DNA of 64,000 bases from Methylomonas montana (GTDB lineage: Bacteria; Pseudomonadota; Gammaproteobacteria; Methylococcales; Methylomonadaceae), in the NCBI RefSeq assembly GCF_030490285.1, contig NZ_CP129884.1:248001-312000 (forward strand). The letters are read 5' to 3'. The notes under the pieces were generated by a model. That model did no database searches, was not told the origin of the DNA, and was given only the letters and a program-made list of their open reading frames with translations. Shown here piece by piece: positions 7,808 through 16,903 of this stretch. A program made the translations under genes and the position numbers. The first letter of the stretch is position 1. Every line of letters begins with the position of its first letter.

Positions 7808-10800
7808 ATGAGTTTCGCATCTTGGTCGATCCGCAACCCGATTCCGGCGATTTTACTGTTCCTGTTGTTGTCGCTGGCCGGTCTGCGCGGCCTACAGCAG
7901 CTATCGATCCAAAGTCTGCCCGATTTGGATCTGCCCGCCGTCATCATCAAACTCAATCAGCCGGGCGCGGCGCCGGGGCAACTCGAAACCGAGGTAGCGC
8001 GTAAGGTCGAGGATTCCATCGCCACGCTGTCCGGACTCAAGCATATTCGCACCTCGATTACCGATGGTCTGGTGCAGATCAATGTTGAATTCGTGCTGGA
8101 GAAGAAACTCTCCGACGCGCTGATCGAAACCAAAGACGCGGTGGACCGGGTGCGCTCCGATTTGCCGACCAGCGTATTGCAACCTAGTGTCAGCGCGGTG
8201 AATGTCGGTGGCGCGCCTATCCTGACCTACGCGATTGCCTCAAGCAAGCTGAACGAGGAAGCCTTGTCCTGGTTGGTGGACGATAGCGTCGCCAAAACAT
8301 TGCTAGGCGTGGCCGGCGTCGGCCGTTTCGAGCGTCTGGGCGGCGTGCAGCGCGAGATTCAGGTGGAGGTCGATCCGGTGCGGCTGGCCTCGCTGGGCGT
8401 TACCGCGACCGATGTCTCCAGGGCCTTGAAGCAGGTGCAGCAGGAGTCTTCCGGCGGGCGCGGTAATTTGGGTCAAGGCGAACAATCCTTGCGGACCCTG
8501 GCGACGGTGCGGCAAGCCTCCGAGTTGGCGGCCTTGCCGGTGGCGATAGCCGATGGCCATGAGGTGCGCCTGGATCAGGTCGCCACCGTTCGAGATACCT
8601 CCGCCGAACGTACCCAGCTGGCTTTGCTGGACGGCAAGCCGGTGATCGGTTTTAACATTTACCGGGCCAAGGGCTTTGACGAAACCCGCATCGCCGAAGG
8701 CGTGGAGCAGGCCTTGCATGACATGCAACAAGCCGATGCCTCGCTGAACTTTACCTTGTTGGCCGGTTCGGTGGCTTATGCGCTGGAACAATATCGCGGC
8801 TCGATGAACATGCTCTACGAAGGCGCGTTGCTGGCGGTGTTGGTGGTCTGGTGGTTTCTGCGCGATTGGCGGGCGACGTTGGTGTCGGCATCGGCCTTAC
8901 CTTTGTCGATACTGCCGACCTTTGCGGCCATGTACTGGCTGGGTTTTTCCTTGAATATGCTGACCATGCTGGCTTTGGCCATCGTGGTGGGGATTCTGGT
9001 CGACGATGCCATCGTCGAGATCGAAAATATCGCCAGGCATGTGCGGATGGGCAAGACCATCCGCCAAGCCGCCGCCGAGGCGGTCGACGAAATCGCGCTG
9101 GCGGTGATTGCCACGACGATGACGCTGGTGGTGGTGTTCATGCCGACCGCATTGATGAGCGGTATTTCCGGGCTGTTTTTTAGACAATTCGGTTGGACGG
9201 CGGTGGTGGCGGTACTGGCGTCCTTGCTGGTGGCGCGTTTGCTGACGCCGATGTTGGCGGCTTATCTGCTCACCGAAGGCCATCATCCGGCCACGATAGA
9301 CGGCCGTTTGATGCCGGTTTATTTAAAAACCGTGCAATGGACACTGGCGCACCGCAAAGCGACGCTGGCGTTGGCGACGCTGTTTTTTATCGGCGCCTGC
9401 GCGATGTTACCCTTGATCCCGGCCGGTTTCGTGCCGCCAGCAGATCGCGGCTACACCACGGTGCATTTCGAGTTGCCGCCGGGCAGCTCGATAAGCGATG
9501 CCGAGCGGGTGGCGGAAGCGGCGCGTCAGGTATTGCAGCCGTTGGCGGGGGTCGAGCATTTGTTTACCGCGGTCGGCGCCAGTCAATTGGTCGGCGGCGG
9601 CGTTACTCGGCCCGGCGAAGCGCGTAAGGGCGCGCTGACGCTGACGCTGAGCGAGCGCGGTCAACGGCCGGGTCAAACCGAAATCGAACGGACGGTACGG
9701 AGGGTATTGCGCGACGTGGCCGGTGCCCGCTTCTCGATCGGCATCGGCGGTCCCGGCGAAAAAATGTCGCTGATCCTGTCCAGCGATAACGCGGTGGCCT
9801 TGAAGGCCAGCGCCCAGGCGTTGGAGCGCGAACTGCGCGGCATAGGCGGCTTGAGCAATATTGCCTCCACGGCTAGTCTGGAGCGGCCGGAAATCGTGAT
9901 TCGGCCGGATTGGCAACGTGCCGCCGAACTGGGTGTCACTGCCGAATTGATCGGCGAAACGGTGCGCATCGCTACCAGTGGCGATTTCGACGCCCAGCTG
10001 GCCAAGCTGAATCTGGATAATCGCCAGCTCGGCATTCGGGTGCGGATGGCCGATGCCGCACGCCAGGACTTGCAGGTATTGGCCAATCTGCGCATCAAGA
10101 GCCGCCACGGTTTTGTGCCTTTGTCCAGCATCGCCGACGTGTCGCTAGCCAGCGGTTCGGCGCAATTGGACCGTTACGATCGTCGCCGTTACGTCACGAT
10201 CAATTCCGAGTTGGGCGGGATGTCCTTGGGGAACGCATTGGCCGCCGCCAAGGCCTTGCCGGCGGTGATCAACATGCCGTCCAGCGTGAAGCTGATTCGC
10301 ACCGGCGACGCCGAAATCATGGGCGAATTGGCCGGTGGCTTTGGCATGGCAATGCTGACCGGCTTGCTGTGCGTGTTCTGCGTGTTGGTGTTGCTGTTTA
10401 AGGATTTCTTTCAGCCGCTGACCATCTTGTCGGCGATTCCACTGTCGATGGGTGGTGCGTTTATCGCGTTGCTGCTGACCGGCGGCGATCTGAACATTCC
10501 GTCGATGATCGGTTTGATCATGCTGATGGGTATCGTCACCAAAAACTCGATTCTGTTGGTGGAATACGCGTTGCTGGCGATGCGCGAGCAAGGTTTGGCG
10601 CAGCATCAGGCGCTGCTGGATGCTTGTCATAAACGGGCCAGGCCGATTGTGATGACCACGGTGGCGATGATAGCCGGCATGCTGCCGATTGCCTTGGGCT
10701 GGGGAGCCGATGCCAGTTTCCGGCAACCGATGGCGATTGCGGTGATCGGAGGATTGCTCAGCTCGACGCTGTTGAGTCTGCTAGTCGTGCCGGTGGTATT

Positions 10801-10858
10801 TACTTATGTGGACGGTCTCCAGCACGGGCTGGGGCGTTGGTTGCATAGGGGAAGATAG
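7808..10858 (+). CDS. RND family efflux pump, inner membrane permease
   Basis: A 1016-residue proton-driven exporter with the two-fold repeated RND architecture: 12 helices and two large periplasmic loops. The fourth helix carries VGILVDDAIVEIENI with D399 and D400, the proton-relay Asp pair. NPI at residues 9-11 and the GIVTKNSILLVEYA helix near the C-terminus are also typical. The sequence is closer to the MexF/MdtBC-like or general AcrB-superfamily multidrug group than to heavy-metal CusA, since no methionine metal cluster is evident; the substrate stays undefined. It forms an operon with the adaptor and is probably controlled by the divergent TetR protein. Confidence 0.94.
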   Translation: MSFASWSIRNPIPAILLFLLLSLAGLRGLQQLSIQSLPDLDLPAVIIKLNQPGAAPGQLETEVARKVEDSIATLSGLKHIRTSITDGLVQINVEFVLEKKLSDALIETKDAVDRVRSDLPTSVLQPSVSAVNVGGAPILTYAIASSKLNEEALSWLVDDSVAKTLLGVAGVGRFERLGGVQREIQVEVDPVRLASLGVTATDVSRALKQVQQESSGGRGNLGQGEQSLRTLATVRQASELAALPVAIADGHEVRLDQVATVRDTSAERTQLALLDGKPVIGFNIYRAKGFDETRIAEGVEQALHDMQQADASLNFTLLAGSVAYALEQYRGSMNMLYEGALLAVLVVWWFLRDWRATLVSASALPLSILPTFAAMYWLGFSLNMLTMLALAIVVGILVDDAIVEIENIARHVRMGKTIRQAAAEAVDEIALAVIATTMTLVVVFMPTALMSGISGLFFRQFGWTAVVAVLASLLVARLLTPMLAAYLLTEGHHPATIDGRLMPVYLKTVQWTLAHRKATLALATLFFIGACAMLPLIPAGFVPPADRGYTTVHFELPPGSSISDAERVAEAARQVLQPLAGVEHLFTAVGASQLVGGGVTRPGEARKGALTLTLSERGQRPGQTEIERTVRRVLRDVAGARFSIGIGGPGEKMSLILSSDNAVALKASAQALERELRGIGGLSNIASTASLERPEIVIRPDWQRAAELGVTAELIGETVRIATSGDFDAQLAKLNLDNRQLGIRVRMADAARQDLQVLANLRIKSRHGFVPLSSIADVSLASGSAQLDRYDRRRYVTINSELGGMSLGNALAAAKALPAVINMPSSVKLIRTGDAEIMGELAGGFGMAMLTGLLCVFCVLVLLFKDFFQPLTILSAIPLSMGGAFIALLLTGGDLNIPSMIGLIMLMGIVTKNSILLVEYALLAMREQGLAQHQALLDACHKRARPIVMTTVAMIAGMLPIALGWGADASFRQPMAIAVIGGLLSSTLLSLLVVPVVFTYVDGLQHGLGRWLHRGR

Positions 10859-10888
10859 CGTGGAGGGACGAACCCCCCTCTGAGCGCG

Positions 10889-10914
10889 AAAGGGGCGAAT
10901 CAATTCGCCCCTTT
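10889..10914. terminator. Hairpin between convergent genes (likely bidirectional terminator)
   Basis: A 12-base perfect stem (AAAGGGGCGAAT and its complement) encloses a 2-base loop, between the end of the RND pump gene and the end of the CRP-like gene. T-runs are short on both sides, so termination strength is uncertain. Confidence 0.7.
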
Positions 10915-10933
10915 GCGTCGCAAATGTTGGCGG

Positions 10934-11587
10934 CTAGCGGGTGCCGAACACCACGATGGTTTTGCCGTGGGCGGTAATCAAGCCCTTGTCTTCCAGCTCT
11001 TTCAGTACCCGGCCGGCCATTTCCCGAGAACAGCCGACGATGCGGCCGATTTCCTGGCGGGTGATATGCAATTGCATGCCGTCCGGATGGGTGATGGCGT
11101 CCGGTTCCTTGGCGAGATCCAACAGGGTGCGGGCGATGCGGCCTTCCACGTCCATGAAGGCCAGGTCGCGGTATTTACGGCTGGTGATCAACAAACGGGT
11201 CGATAATTGTTCGCCGAGCACCGTCAGGATTTCGACGGCCTGGTCGCGCAAGTCGGTGTTGAGCAGTAGTTTGAAGCGTTCGTAACCGATTTCCGCCATC
11301 TGGCATTTGGTGCGGGTTTTCACCAGTACGCTACGGGTATCGGCGTTTTTGAACACGCCGATCTCGCCGACGAAATCGTGCTTGTTCAAATAGGCCAGGA
11401 TCAGTTCACGGCCTTCCTCGTCCTCGACGCTGACGCTGACCGAGCCATCGACCACGAACAGCAATTTGTCGCCGACATCGCCGGGCCGAACGATGGTGAT
11501 TTTGGCTGGATAGCTCCTGACATGGCAGAAGCGCAGAAAGGCGTCCAGGGCAGAGGGTGAAATCTTGTTTTGTTTAACAAAGCTCAT
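10934..11587 (-). CDS. crp: cAMP receptor protein family regulator (CRP/Vfr-like)
   Basis: A 217-residue homologue of CRP and Vfr. The N-terminal cyclic-nucleotide domain has the phosphate-binding cassette FVGEIGVF...TRS with E75, R85 and S86, the positions that hold cAMP in E. coli CRP. The long dimer helix contains LSTRL (about 128-132), where CRP has its adenine-contacting Thr-Ser. The C-terminal winged helix reads TRQEIGRIVGCSREMAGRVLKEL, with R188, E189 and R193 matching the DNA-contacting residues. It therefore probably binds cAMP and TGTGA-type sites. It is divergent from the osmC-speD pair. Confidence 0.9.
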   Translation of the reverse strand: MSFVKQNKISPSALDAFLRFCHVRSYPAKITIVRPGDVGDKLLFVVDGSVSVSVEDEEGRELILAYLNKHDFVGEIGVFKNADTRSVLVKTRTKCQMAEIGYERFKLLLNTDLRDQAVEILTVLGEQLSTRLLITSRKYRDLAFMDVEGRIARTLLDLAKEPDAITHPDGMQLHITRQEIGRIVGCSREMAGRVLKELEDKGLITAHGKTIVVFGTR

Positions 11588-11715
11588 AAGTTGTAATAAT
11601 TCTGTGAACTAGATTGGTTACCTTAATCAAGGTGCAGTAGTTTTGCAAAAAAATCAAGACATTTGACGGGTTCGTTGTAAAATCCGCGCAATTTTGTTTT
11701 TGGTTGGAATTCAAT

Positions 11716-12135
11716 ATGCACGCAACGATTAAATGGGTCGACGGCAGGCTATTCGTCGGCGAGTCCGGTAGCGGACACACGGTGGTGATGGACGGTCCGC
11801 CCGATCACGGCGGCCGTAATCTGGGCGTGCGGCCCATGGAAATGCTGCTGATGGGTATGGGCGGCTGTTCTTCGTTCGACGTGGTGGATATTTTGCAGAA
11901 AGGCCGGCACGACATCACCCATTGCACCGCCGAGCTGACCGCAAAGCGGGTAGACGCAGTGCCAGCGGTGTTTGAAAAAATTCATTTGCATTTCAAGGTC
12001 ACCGGTAAAAATCTGCCGGCGGCGGCGGTAGAACGGGCGGTTAAATTATCCGCCGAGAAATATTGTTCGGCGTCCATCATGTTGGGCAAGGCCGGCGTGG
12101 AAATTAGTCACGATTTTGAAGTTATCGAGGGTTGA
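11716..12135 (+). CDS. OsmC family peroxiredoxin-like protein
   Basis: A 139-residue OsmC/Ohr-fold protein. The two redox cysteines of the family are present in [14 protein letters not shown] (about residue 54) and in [10 protein letters not shown] (about residue 117). OsmC proteins reduce organic hydroperoxides, although the YhfA-like subgroup, which this sequence resembles ([20 protein letters not shown]), has no proven substrate. The ATG at 11716 was chosen over an upstream TTG. The speD start follows four bases after the stop, so the two genes are probably co-transcribed, a linkage that may be simply operonic. Confidence 0.9.
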   Translation: MHATIKWVDGRLFVGESGSGHTVVMDGPPDHGGRNLGVRPMEMLLMGMGGCSSFDVVDILQKGRHDITHCTAELTAKRVDAVPAVFEKIHLHFKVTGKNLPAAAVERAVKLSAEKYCSASIMLGKAGVEISHDFEVIEG

Positions 12136-12139
12136 ACGG

Positions 12140-12919
12140 TTGAGCAAATTACAGTTACACGGGTTTAACAACCTGACCAAATCGCTGAGTTTTAATATCT
12201 ACGATGTTTGCTATGCGCCGAAAGAGCAGGAAAAAGCCTATATCGAGTATATCGACGAAGCGTATAACGCCAAACGCTTGACCCAGATTTTAAAAGATGT
12301 GGCCAATATCATCGGCGCGCAGATTTTGAATATCGCTCACCAGGATTACGACCCGCAGGGCGCCAGCGTGACGATGCTGATATCCGAAGGCGCGGTGATT
12401 CCGGCCGGCATGAACTCGGAGTCGCCAGGCCCGTTACCCGACACCATCCTGGCGCATTTGGACAAGAGCCATATCACCGTGCATACCTATCCGGAAAGCC
12501 ATCCGGATACTGATATTTGTACTTTCCGGGCCGACATCGACGTTTCCACCTGCGGGCAGATTTCGCCGCTGAAAGCCTTGAATTATCTGATTCACAGCTT
12601 CGAATCCGACATCGTGATCATGGATTACCGGGTGCGCGGTTTTACCCGTGATGTGACCGGTCAGAAGATTTATATCGATCACAAGATCAACTCGATCCAG
12701 AATTACATCGCGGAAAGCACCAAAGAGCTTTACCAGATGATCGATGTGAATGTGTATCAGGAAAACATCTTCCACACCAAGATGATGTTGAAGGAAACCG
12801 AACTGGAAAATTATCTGTTTGAAAAGGAAAGTAACTTCAGCGACGACGAGCAGGAAGAAATTCAGGAACAATTGCAGGAAGAAATGGCCGAGATTTTTTA
12901 CGGCCGGAATTTCTCCTAA
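12140..12919 (+). CDS. speD: S-adenosylmethionine decarboxylase proenzyme (E. coli type)
   Basis: A pyruvoyl enzyme that makes decarboxylated S-adenosylmethionine, the aminopropyl donor for SpeE. The 259-residue proenzyme self-cleaves between K109 and S110 in the [16 protein letters not shown] motif, and the new N-terminal Ser becomes the pyruvoyl group. The sequence follows E. coli SpeD throughout: [16 protein letters not shown], then [10 protein letters not shown], then [19 protein letters not shown] segments and an IFYGRN end. The start codon is TTG at 12140, with GAGG about 9 bases upstream; an ATG lies further upstream but inside osmC. SpeE and SpeA are encoded 22 kb away in this window. 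Confidence 0.96.
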   Translation: MSKLQLHGFNNLTKSLSFNIYDVCYAPKEQEKAYIEYIDEAYNAKRLTQILKDVANIIGAQILNIAHQDYDPQGASVTMLISEGAVIPAGMNSESPGPLPDTILAHLDKSHITVHTYPESHPDTDICTFRADIDVSTCGQISPLKALNYLIHSFESDIVIMDYRVRGFTRDVTGQKIYIDHKINSIQNYIAESTKELYQMIDVNVYQENIFHTKMMLKETELENYLFEKESNFSDDEQEEIQEQLQEEMAEIFYGRNFS

Positions 12920-12950
12920 CCCAGCTTGATGGGCCGGCCATGCCGGCTTG

Positions 12951-12992
12951 ACGGCCTCCGCAGCGAACTCGTTGCGGAGGCCGTTTTTGTTT
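12951..12992 (+). terminator. Rho-independent terminator after speD
   Basis: A 12-base perfect GC-rich stem (ACGGCCTCCGCA at 12951-12962 and its complement at 12973-12984) with a 10-base loop, followed by a T-rich run to 12992. The T-run ends at the stop codon of the convergent Spy-like gene. Confidence 0.88.
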
Positions 12993-13320
12993 ATGGCGCT
13001 GGTTTGCGGTGTTGTTCGCGTCTTTCCTGACGTTGCTCCATATGCTGTTTACGCATCTCGTCCATTTTTTGCATTTGTTCCGGGTTTAACACTTCTTTCA
13101 TGCGGCTATGCGATTCTTCGTGAATCGCGCGGAATTTTTCGTGTTGTTCCTTAAAAATGGCTTCCAATTTGGTTTTTTGCTCGGGGCTGAGTTTCAGCAT
13201 CTTGTCCAGATGTTCGAGCTTGTGATCGACCGGTTGGCCGTAGTCGTTTTCGCTGGGATAAGCGAAGGCGGTTAACGGCAGCGCGATAGCGGCGGCGAGA
13301 AACAGGGCTTTTCGAATCAT
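12991..13320 (-). CDS. Spy/CpxP-like periplasmic protein
   Basis: A 109-residue protein with a cleavable signal peptide (residues 1-20, ending AFA) and a very polar, helical mature part rich in His, Met, Glu and Lys. Two LTxxQ-like elements are visible: KLSPEQKTKLEAIFKEQ and LNPEQMQKMDEM. These are the hallmark of the Spy/CpxP fold, which forms a dimeric cradle that acts as a chaperone or stress sensor in the periplasm. The C-terminal tail (about the last 20 residues) is a run of basic, Gln- and His-rich residues that could bind metal. An AGAGA site precedes the ATG at 13320; longer in-frame reading lacks a signal sequence. Confidence 0.82.
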   Translation of the reverse strand: MIRKALFLAAAIALPLTAFAYPSENDYGQPVDHKLEHLDKMLKLSPEQKTKLEAIFKEQHEKFRAIHEESHSRMKEVLNPEQMQKMDEMRKQHMEQRQERREQHRKPAP

Positions 13321-13415
13321 GATGGTCTCTTTGAGTGGGGTTGAAAAATACCGGGCAAGAATAGCCGGCGATGGTGCCATTCGATGGATGCCGAAGCGCC
13401 GGCAAAGTTCAGCGC

Positions 13416-14243
13416 TTAATACAGTTTGGGGTTTTGCGTGGGCTGGCAATCGATGCTGAAGCGCTGCGGTGGCACGGACAGGTGCAGAGCGGTCAACTGT
13501 CCGCCCCATAGACAGCCGGTATCGATCGAATAGCAGTTATATTCGGCGTAATAGCCCAGCGTCGACCAGTGGCCGAAAATGATACGCATATCCAGGCTTT
13601 TTCGGCCAGGGACCGCAAACCAGGGCAGCAAGTGGTTGGGCTGAGTGCCTGGCGCGCCTTTTTGGCTGAAATCCAATACGCCGTCGACACTGCAGTAACG
13701 CAGCCGGCTGAAACAATTGACCGCAAAGCGCAGTTTTTCGGTTTTCGGTAGATCGTCGCGCCAGAGCACCGGCTTGTTACCATACATGGAGCGGAAGAAT
13801 CGTTCGTAATCCTGGCTTTGCATGGCTTGCTCGGTTTCCCTGGCCATTTGTAGCGTGGTTTCGAAATCCCACTGCGGCGGCAAACCGGCGTGCAGCATGC
13901 AAAAATCGTCGTTGTAATAAAACAGCCGCTGGTGGCGTAGCCAGTGGATCAACTCATCGCAATCCTCTGCCCGCAAGATCGCGCCCAGTGTATCTTTTTT
14001 GCCGGCCTTACCCAACGACACCACGGTGGCGATCAGATGCAGGTCGTGATTGCCCAGCACGGTAATCGCCGCCGAACCCAAACCCTTGACGAAGCGCAGG
14101 GTCTCCAGCGATTTCGGGCCGCGGTTGACCAGGTCGCCGGCCAGCCATAATTGATCCTGGTCTGGATCGAATTTGACCAGATCCAGCAGTCGGCGCAGCT
14201 CGTCGTAACAGCCCTGAATGTCGCCTATTGCATAAATCGCCAT
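13416..14243 (-). CDS. apaH: Bis(5'-nucleosyl)-tetraphosphatase, symmetrical
   Basis: A 275-residue metallophosphatase that splits Ap4A into two ADP. The calcineurin-type metal site is plain: GDIQGCYDEL at the start (D and H/Q ligands), GDLVNRGPKSLETL near residue 37 and LGNHDLHL near residue 63. The later HAGLPPQW and GHWSTLGY segments supply the remaining His ligands. It overlaps the stop of apaG by one base, the order apaG-apaH known from many gammaproteobacteria, although the usual rsmA-pdxA partners are not adjacent here. Confidence 0.96.
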   Translation of the reverse strand: MAIYAIGDIQGCYDELRRLLDLVKFDPDQDQLWLAGDLVNRGPKSLETLRFVKGLGSAAITVLGNHDLHLIATVVSLGKAGKKDTLGAILRAEDCDELIHWLRHQRLFYYNDDFCMLHAGLPPQWDFETTLQMARETEQAMQSQDYERFFRSMYGNKPVLWRDDLPKTEKLRFAVNCFSRLRYCSVDGVLDFSQKGAPGTQPNHLLPWFAVPGRKSLDMRIIFGHWSTLGYYAEYNCYSIDTGCLWGGQLTALHLSVPPQRFSIDCQPTQNPKLY

Positions 14244-14620
14244 TAGTGCAGCGTTCTGGGTATGGACAGAGTAAATTTGGGAATGGCTGCATTAAAACTT
14301 TCGCCGTTGTCGGCCTGCATTTGATATTTGCCCTGCATCACGCCGACCGGGGTTTCTATCATCGCCGCGCTGGTATAGCGGAACGAATCGCCGGGGTTGA
14401 GATGCGGGTGTTCGCCGACCACGCCTTCGCCGTTAACCTCCTGAATCTTGCCGTTGGCATCGGTGATCAGCCAATGCCGGGTCAACAATTTGGCCGGCGT
14501 GGAGCCGACGTTGGTAATCGTGACGGTATAGGCAAACACATAGCGGTTTTGTTCGGGCGACGATTGGGCCTCGATATAGTAAGGTTGGGCTTCAACTAAA
14601 ACTTTGTTTTTTTCGCTCAT
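14243..14620 (-). CDS. apaG: ApaG protein
   Basis: A 125-residue single-domain protein of the ApaG family (fibronectin III-like fold). It shows VEAQPYYIEAQSSPEQNRYVFAYTVTITNVG, then RHWLITDANG and a GVVGEHPHLNPGDSFRYTSA block with a GXMQG turn, which are the conserved positions of the family. The family is linked to Ap4A metabolism and Co/Mg resistance in Salmonella, but the biochemical role is unclear. Translation is coupled to apaH by a one-base overlap (TAATG). Confidence 0.95.
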   Translation of the reverse strand: MSEKNKVLVEAQPYYIEAQSSPEQNRYVFAYTVTITNVGSTPAKLLTRHWLITDANGKIQEVNGEGVVGEHPHLNPGDSFRYTSAAMIETPVGVMQGKYQMQADNGESFNAAIPKFTLSIPRTLH

Positions 14621-14687
14621 TGATAGATGATGTAAATCGGTATTTGCCTTATTTCAACCCAACTGATACGCAAACGCAAGCAATCCC

Positions 14688-15206
14688 ATGAACAACTCCC
14701 GATTTTTGGCCGCCGTGCTGCTGGCCTTGTCCATGCACGCGTTTGCCGAAGATAATAAGGACTTATTCGCCGCGGCGGCGACTGGCAAGCTGGAGCGGGT
14801 CGAAGCCTTGCTGGCCCAAGGCTTGGATGTCAACGGCAAGATAGAAACCGACCGCACCGCGTTGATGGCTGCCAGCTTTAACGGCAATTTACGGATAGTC
14901 AAGGCCTTGCTGGCCTACGGCGCCGATGTCAACTTGGCCGATAAGTTCGGCTCCACCGCGCTGGCCGATGCGGTGATGTTCGGCAGCACCGACATCGTCA
15001 GCGTGCTGATCGCCGCCGGCGCCAACGTCAATGCCGTCGATAGCCAGAGCGTCAAAATCCTCGACAAGGCCAAAAAGCTGGGCCGCGACAACATCGTCAA
15101 ACTGCTGGAGGCGGCCGGTGCCAAGGGCACGGAAGCCAAGGCCGAAGAAGTGATCCCAACCGAAGAAAAACCCGCCGAAGAAAAACCGGAAGAACCTAAA
15201 AAATGA
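14688..15206 (+). CDS. Exported ankyrin repeat protein
   Basis: A 172-residue protein with a signal peptide (about 1-20, ending AFA) and about three and a half ankyrin repeats between residues 25 and 140. The pattern LxAAxxGxLxxVxALLAxGxDVN repeats; examples are GKLERVEALLAQGLDVN, GNLRIVKALLAYGADVN and STDIVSVLIAAGANVN. The last 25 residues are an acidic Pro-Glu-Lys tail. A role in protein binding in the periplasm is likely. The start of mpl overlaps the stop codon by four bases. Confidence 0.9.
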   Translation: MNNSRFLAAVLLALSMHAFAEDNKDLFAAAATGKLERVEALLAQGLDVNGKIETDRTALMAASFNGNLRIVKALLAYGADVNLADKFGSTALADAVMFGSTDIVSVLIAAGANVNAVDSQSVKILDKAKKLGRDNIVKLLEAAGAKGTEAKAEEVIPTEEKPAEEKPEEPKK

Positions 15207-16573
15207 GCCCACAGCAAAAACCTTTACACATTCATATCCTCGGCATCTGCGGCACCTTCATGGGCGGCCTGGCTTTGATCGCCCGCGAGCTGGGCTACAC
15301 CGTCAGCGGCTCCGACCAGAACGTCTATCCGCCGATGAGCACGCAACTGGAACAGCAAGGCATTCGCCTGATGAACGGCTACAAGGCCGAAAATCTGGAC
15401 GTTAAACCCGATTTGGTCGTGGTCGGCAACGCGATGTCGCGCGGCAATCCGGAAGTGGAAGCGGTGTTGAATCTGGGCTTGCCATATATCTCCGGCCCGC
15501 AATGGTTGGCCGAACACGTGTTGCAACACAAATGGGTGCTGGCGGTGGCCGGCACTCACGGCAAGACTACCACCACCAGCATGCTGAGCTGGGTCTTGGA
15601 ATTCAACGGCTTCAAACCGGGCTTTCTGATCGGCGGGATTCCTCTGAATTTCGGCATCTCGGCCCGGCTCGGCGAATCGGATTTTTTCGTCATCGAAGCC
15701 GACGAATACGACTGCGCCTTTTTCGACAAGCGTTCCAAATTCGTGCATTACCGGCCGCGCACCGCGATCTTGAATAACTTGGAATACGACCACGCCGACA
15801 TCTTTGAAAACCTCGACGCGATCAAAAAGCAGTTCCACCATCTGGTGCGGACGATACCGAGCGAAGGCTTGATCATCGCTCCGGACTGCGAGCAACATGT
15901 CGCGGAAGTGCTGACAATGGGTTGCTGGACGCCGGTGCAGCTTACCGCGATCGACGCCCCGGCACGGTGGCAGGCCGGTTTGGAACAGGCCGACGGTAGC
16001 CGGTTTACTGTCAGCTTCGAAGGCCTGCCACAAGGCACGGTCGATTGGAGTCTGACCGGCCGGCATAATGTCTACAATGCCTTGTCGGCGATCGCCGCTG
16101 CCCGCCACATTGGCATTGCGCCGGCCGCTGCGATTGCCGCATTGCAACAATTTCAGAACGTCAAACGGCGGATGGAAGTCATCATCAAGCAGGCCGGTGT
16201 CACCGTTTACGACGACTTTGCCCATCACCCGACCGCGATCGAGACTACGCTGGACGGCTTACGCAAACAGGTCGGCAACGAAAAAATCCTGGCCATCGTC
16301 GAACCGCGTTCCAACACCATGCGTTTGGGGGTGCATACCCAATCCTTGGCCGAATCGCTGGGTCAGGCCGACCGGGCCATTGTTTACCAGCCGGATAATC
16401 TGGGCTGGGACTTAAGCCAGCTGCTGAAATATGCCAACAACATTGAGATTTGCAACAATCTGGAAACGATCATCGCCACGATCAAGGCCGAGGCGGGCGG
16501 CGTCTGCCATGTGTTGCTGATGAGTAACGGCAGCTTCGGCGGCATTTACCAACGCTTGCGGGACGAGTTATAA
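15203..16573 (+). CDS. mpl: UDP-N-acetylmuramate:L-alanyl-gamma-D-glutamyl-meso-diaminopimelate ligase
   Basis: A 456-residue Mur ligase family enzyme that recycles the murein tripeptide by attaching it directly to UDP-MurNAc, bypassing MurC, MurD and MurE. The N-terminal Rossmann part reads [28 protein letters not shown], then the P-loop [28 protein letters not shown] and VYDDFAHHPTAIE are family signatures distinguishing Mpl from MurC. It overlaps the ankyrin gene by ATGA and is followed after three bases by a SelW-like gene. Confidence 0.95.
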   Translation: MSPQQKPLHIHILGICGTFMGGLALIARELGYTVSGSDQNVYPPMSTQLEQQGIRLMNGYKAENLDVKPDLVVVGNAMSRGNPEVEAVLNLGLPYISGPQWLAEHVLQHKWVLAVAGTHGKTTTTSMLSWVLEFNGFKPGFLIGGIPLNFGISARLGESDFFVIEADEYDCAFFDKRSKFVHYRPRTAILNNLEYDHADIFENLDAIKKQFHHLVRTIPSEGLIIAPDCEQHVAEVLTMGCWTPVQLTAIDAPARWQAGLEQADGSRFTVSFEGLPQGTVDWSLTGRHNVYNALSAIAAARHIGIAPAAAIAALQQFQNVKRRMEVIIKQAGVTVYDDFAHHPTAIETTLDGLRKQVGNEKILAIVEPRSNTMRLGVHTQSLAESLGQADRAIVYQPDNLGWDLSQLLKYANNIEICNNLETIIATIKAEAGGVCHVLLMSNGSFGGIYQRLRDEL

Positions 16574-16576
16574 ACC

Positions 16577-16867
16577 GTGAGCAACCGCGTCGAAATTCAT
16601 TACTGCACCCAATGCCGCTGGTTGTTGCGTGCGGCCTGGATGGCTCAGGAATTGTTGAGTACCTTCGAACAAGAGCTGGACGAACTGGCTTTGCAGCCGG
16701 GAACCGGCGGCATCTTCGAAGTACGCGCCAATGGCGAGTTGGTTTGGTCGCGCAAGGAGCAAGGCCGCTTCCCGGAAATCACCGAGCTAAAACAACTGGT
16801 GCGCGACCGGATCGCCCCTGAGCGCGATCTGGGGCATGCCGATCGCAAACCCAAACCCCAGGTCTGA
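16577..16867 (+). CDS. SelT/SelW/SelH (Rdx) family selenoprotein-like protein
   Basis: A 96-residue thioredoxin-fold protein with the redox motif CTQC at 10-13, where the selenoprotein W relatives carry Cys-x-x-Sec. The YCTQCRWLLRAAWMAQELLSTF stretch and the GGIFEVRANGELVWSRKEQGRFPEITELKQLVRD segment are the family pattern (VxxDGxxVWSRxExGxFPE). It starts with GTG three bases after the mpl stop. A role in thiol redox balance is expected, but no substrate is known. Confidence 0.9.
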   Translation: MSNRVEIHYCTQCRWLLRAAWMAQELLSTFEQELDELALQPGTGGIFEVRANGELVWSRKEQGRFPEITELKQLVRDRIAPERDLGHADRKPKPQV

Positions 16868-16903
16868 TCCGTTAGGCGGGCGGTCAGGCAGGTTCCCGAT
16901 CCC

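Noticed and set aside
9407-10108. Long minus-strand frame of 233 residues antisense to the RND pump gene
   Set aside because: It is the shadow of a high-GC coding frame; the pump gene on the plus strand is intact and far better supported.
11600-11625. Possible CRP site TGTGA in the crp-osmC gap
   Set aside because: Only the left half of the consensus is present; the TCACA half is absent.
15224-16228. 334-residue minus-strand frame antisense to mpl
   Set aside because: Antisense shadow with an unlikely composition; mpl on the plus strand has all Mur ligase motifs.
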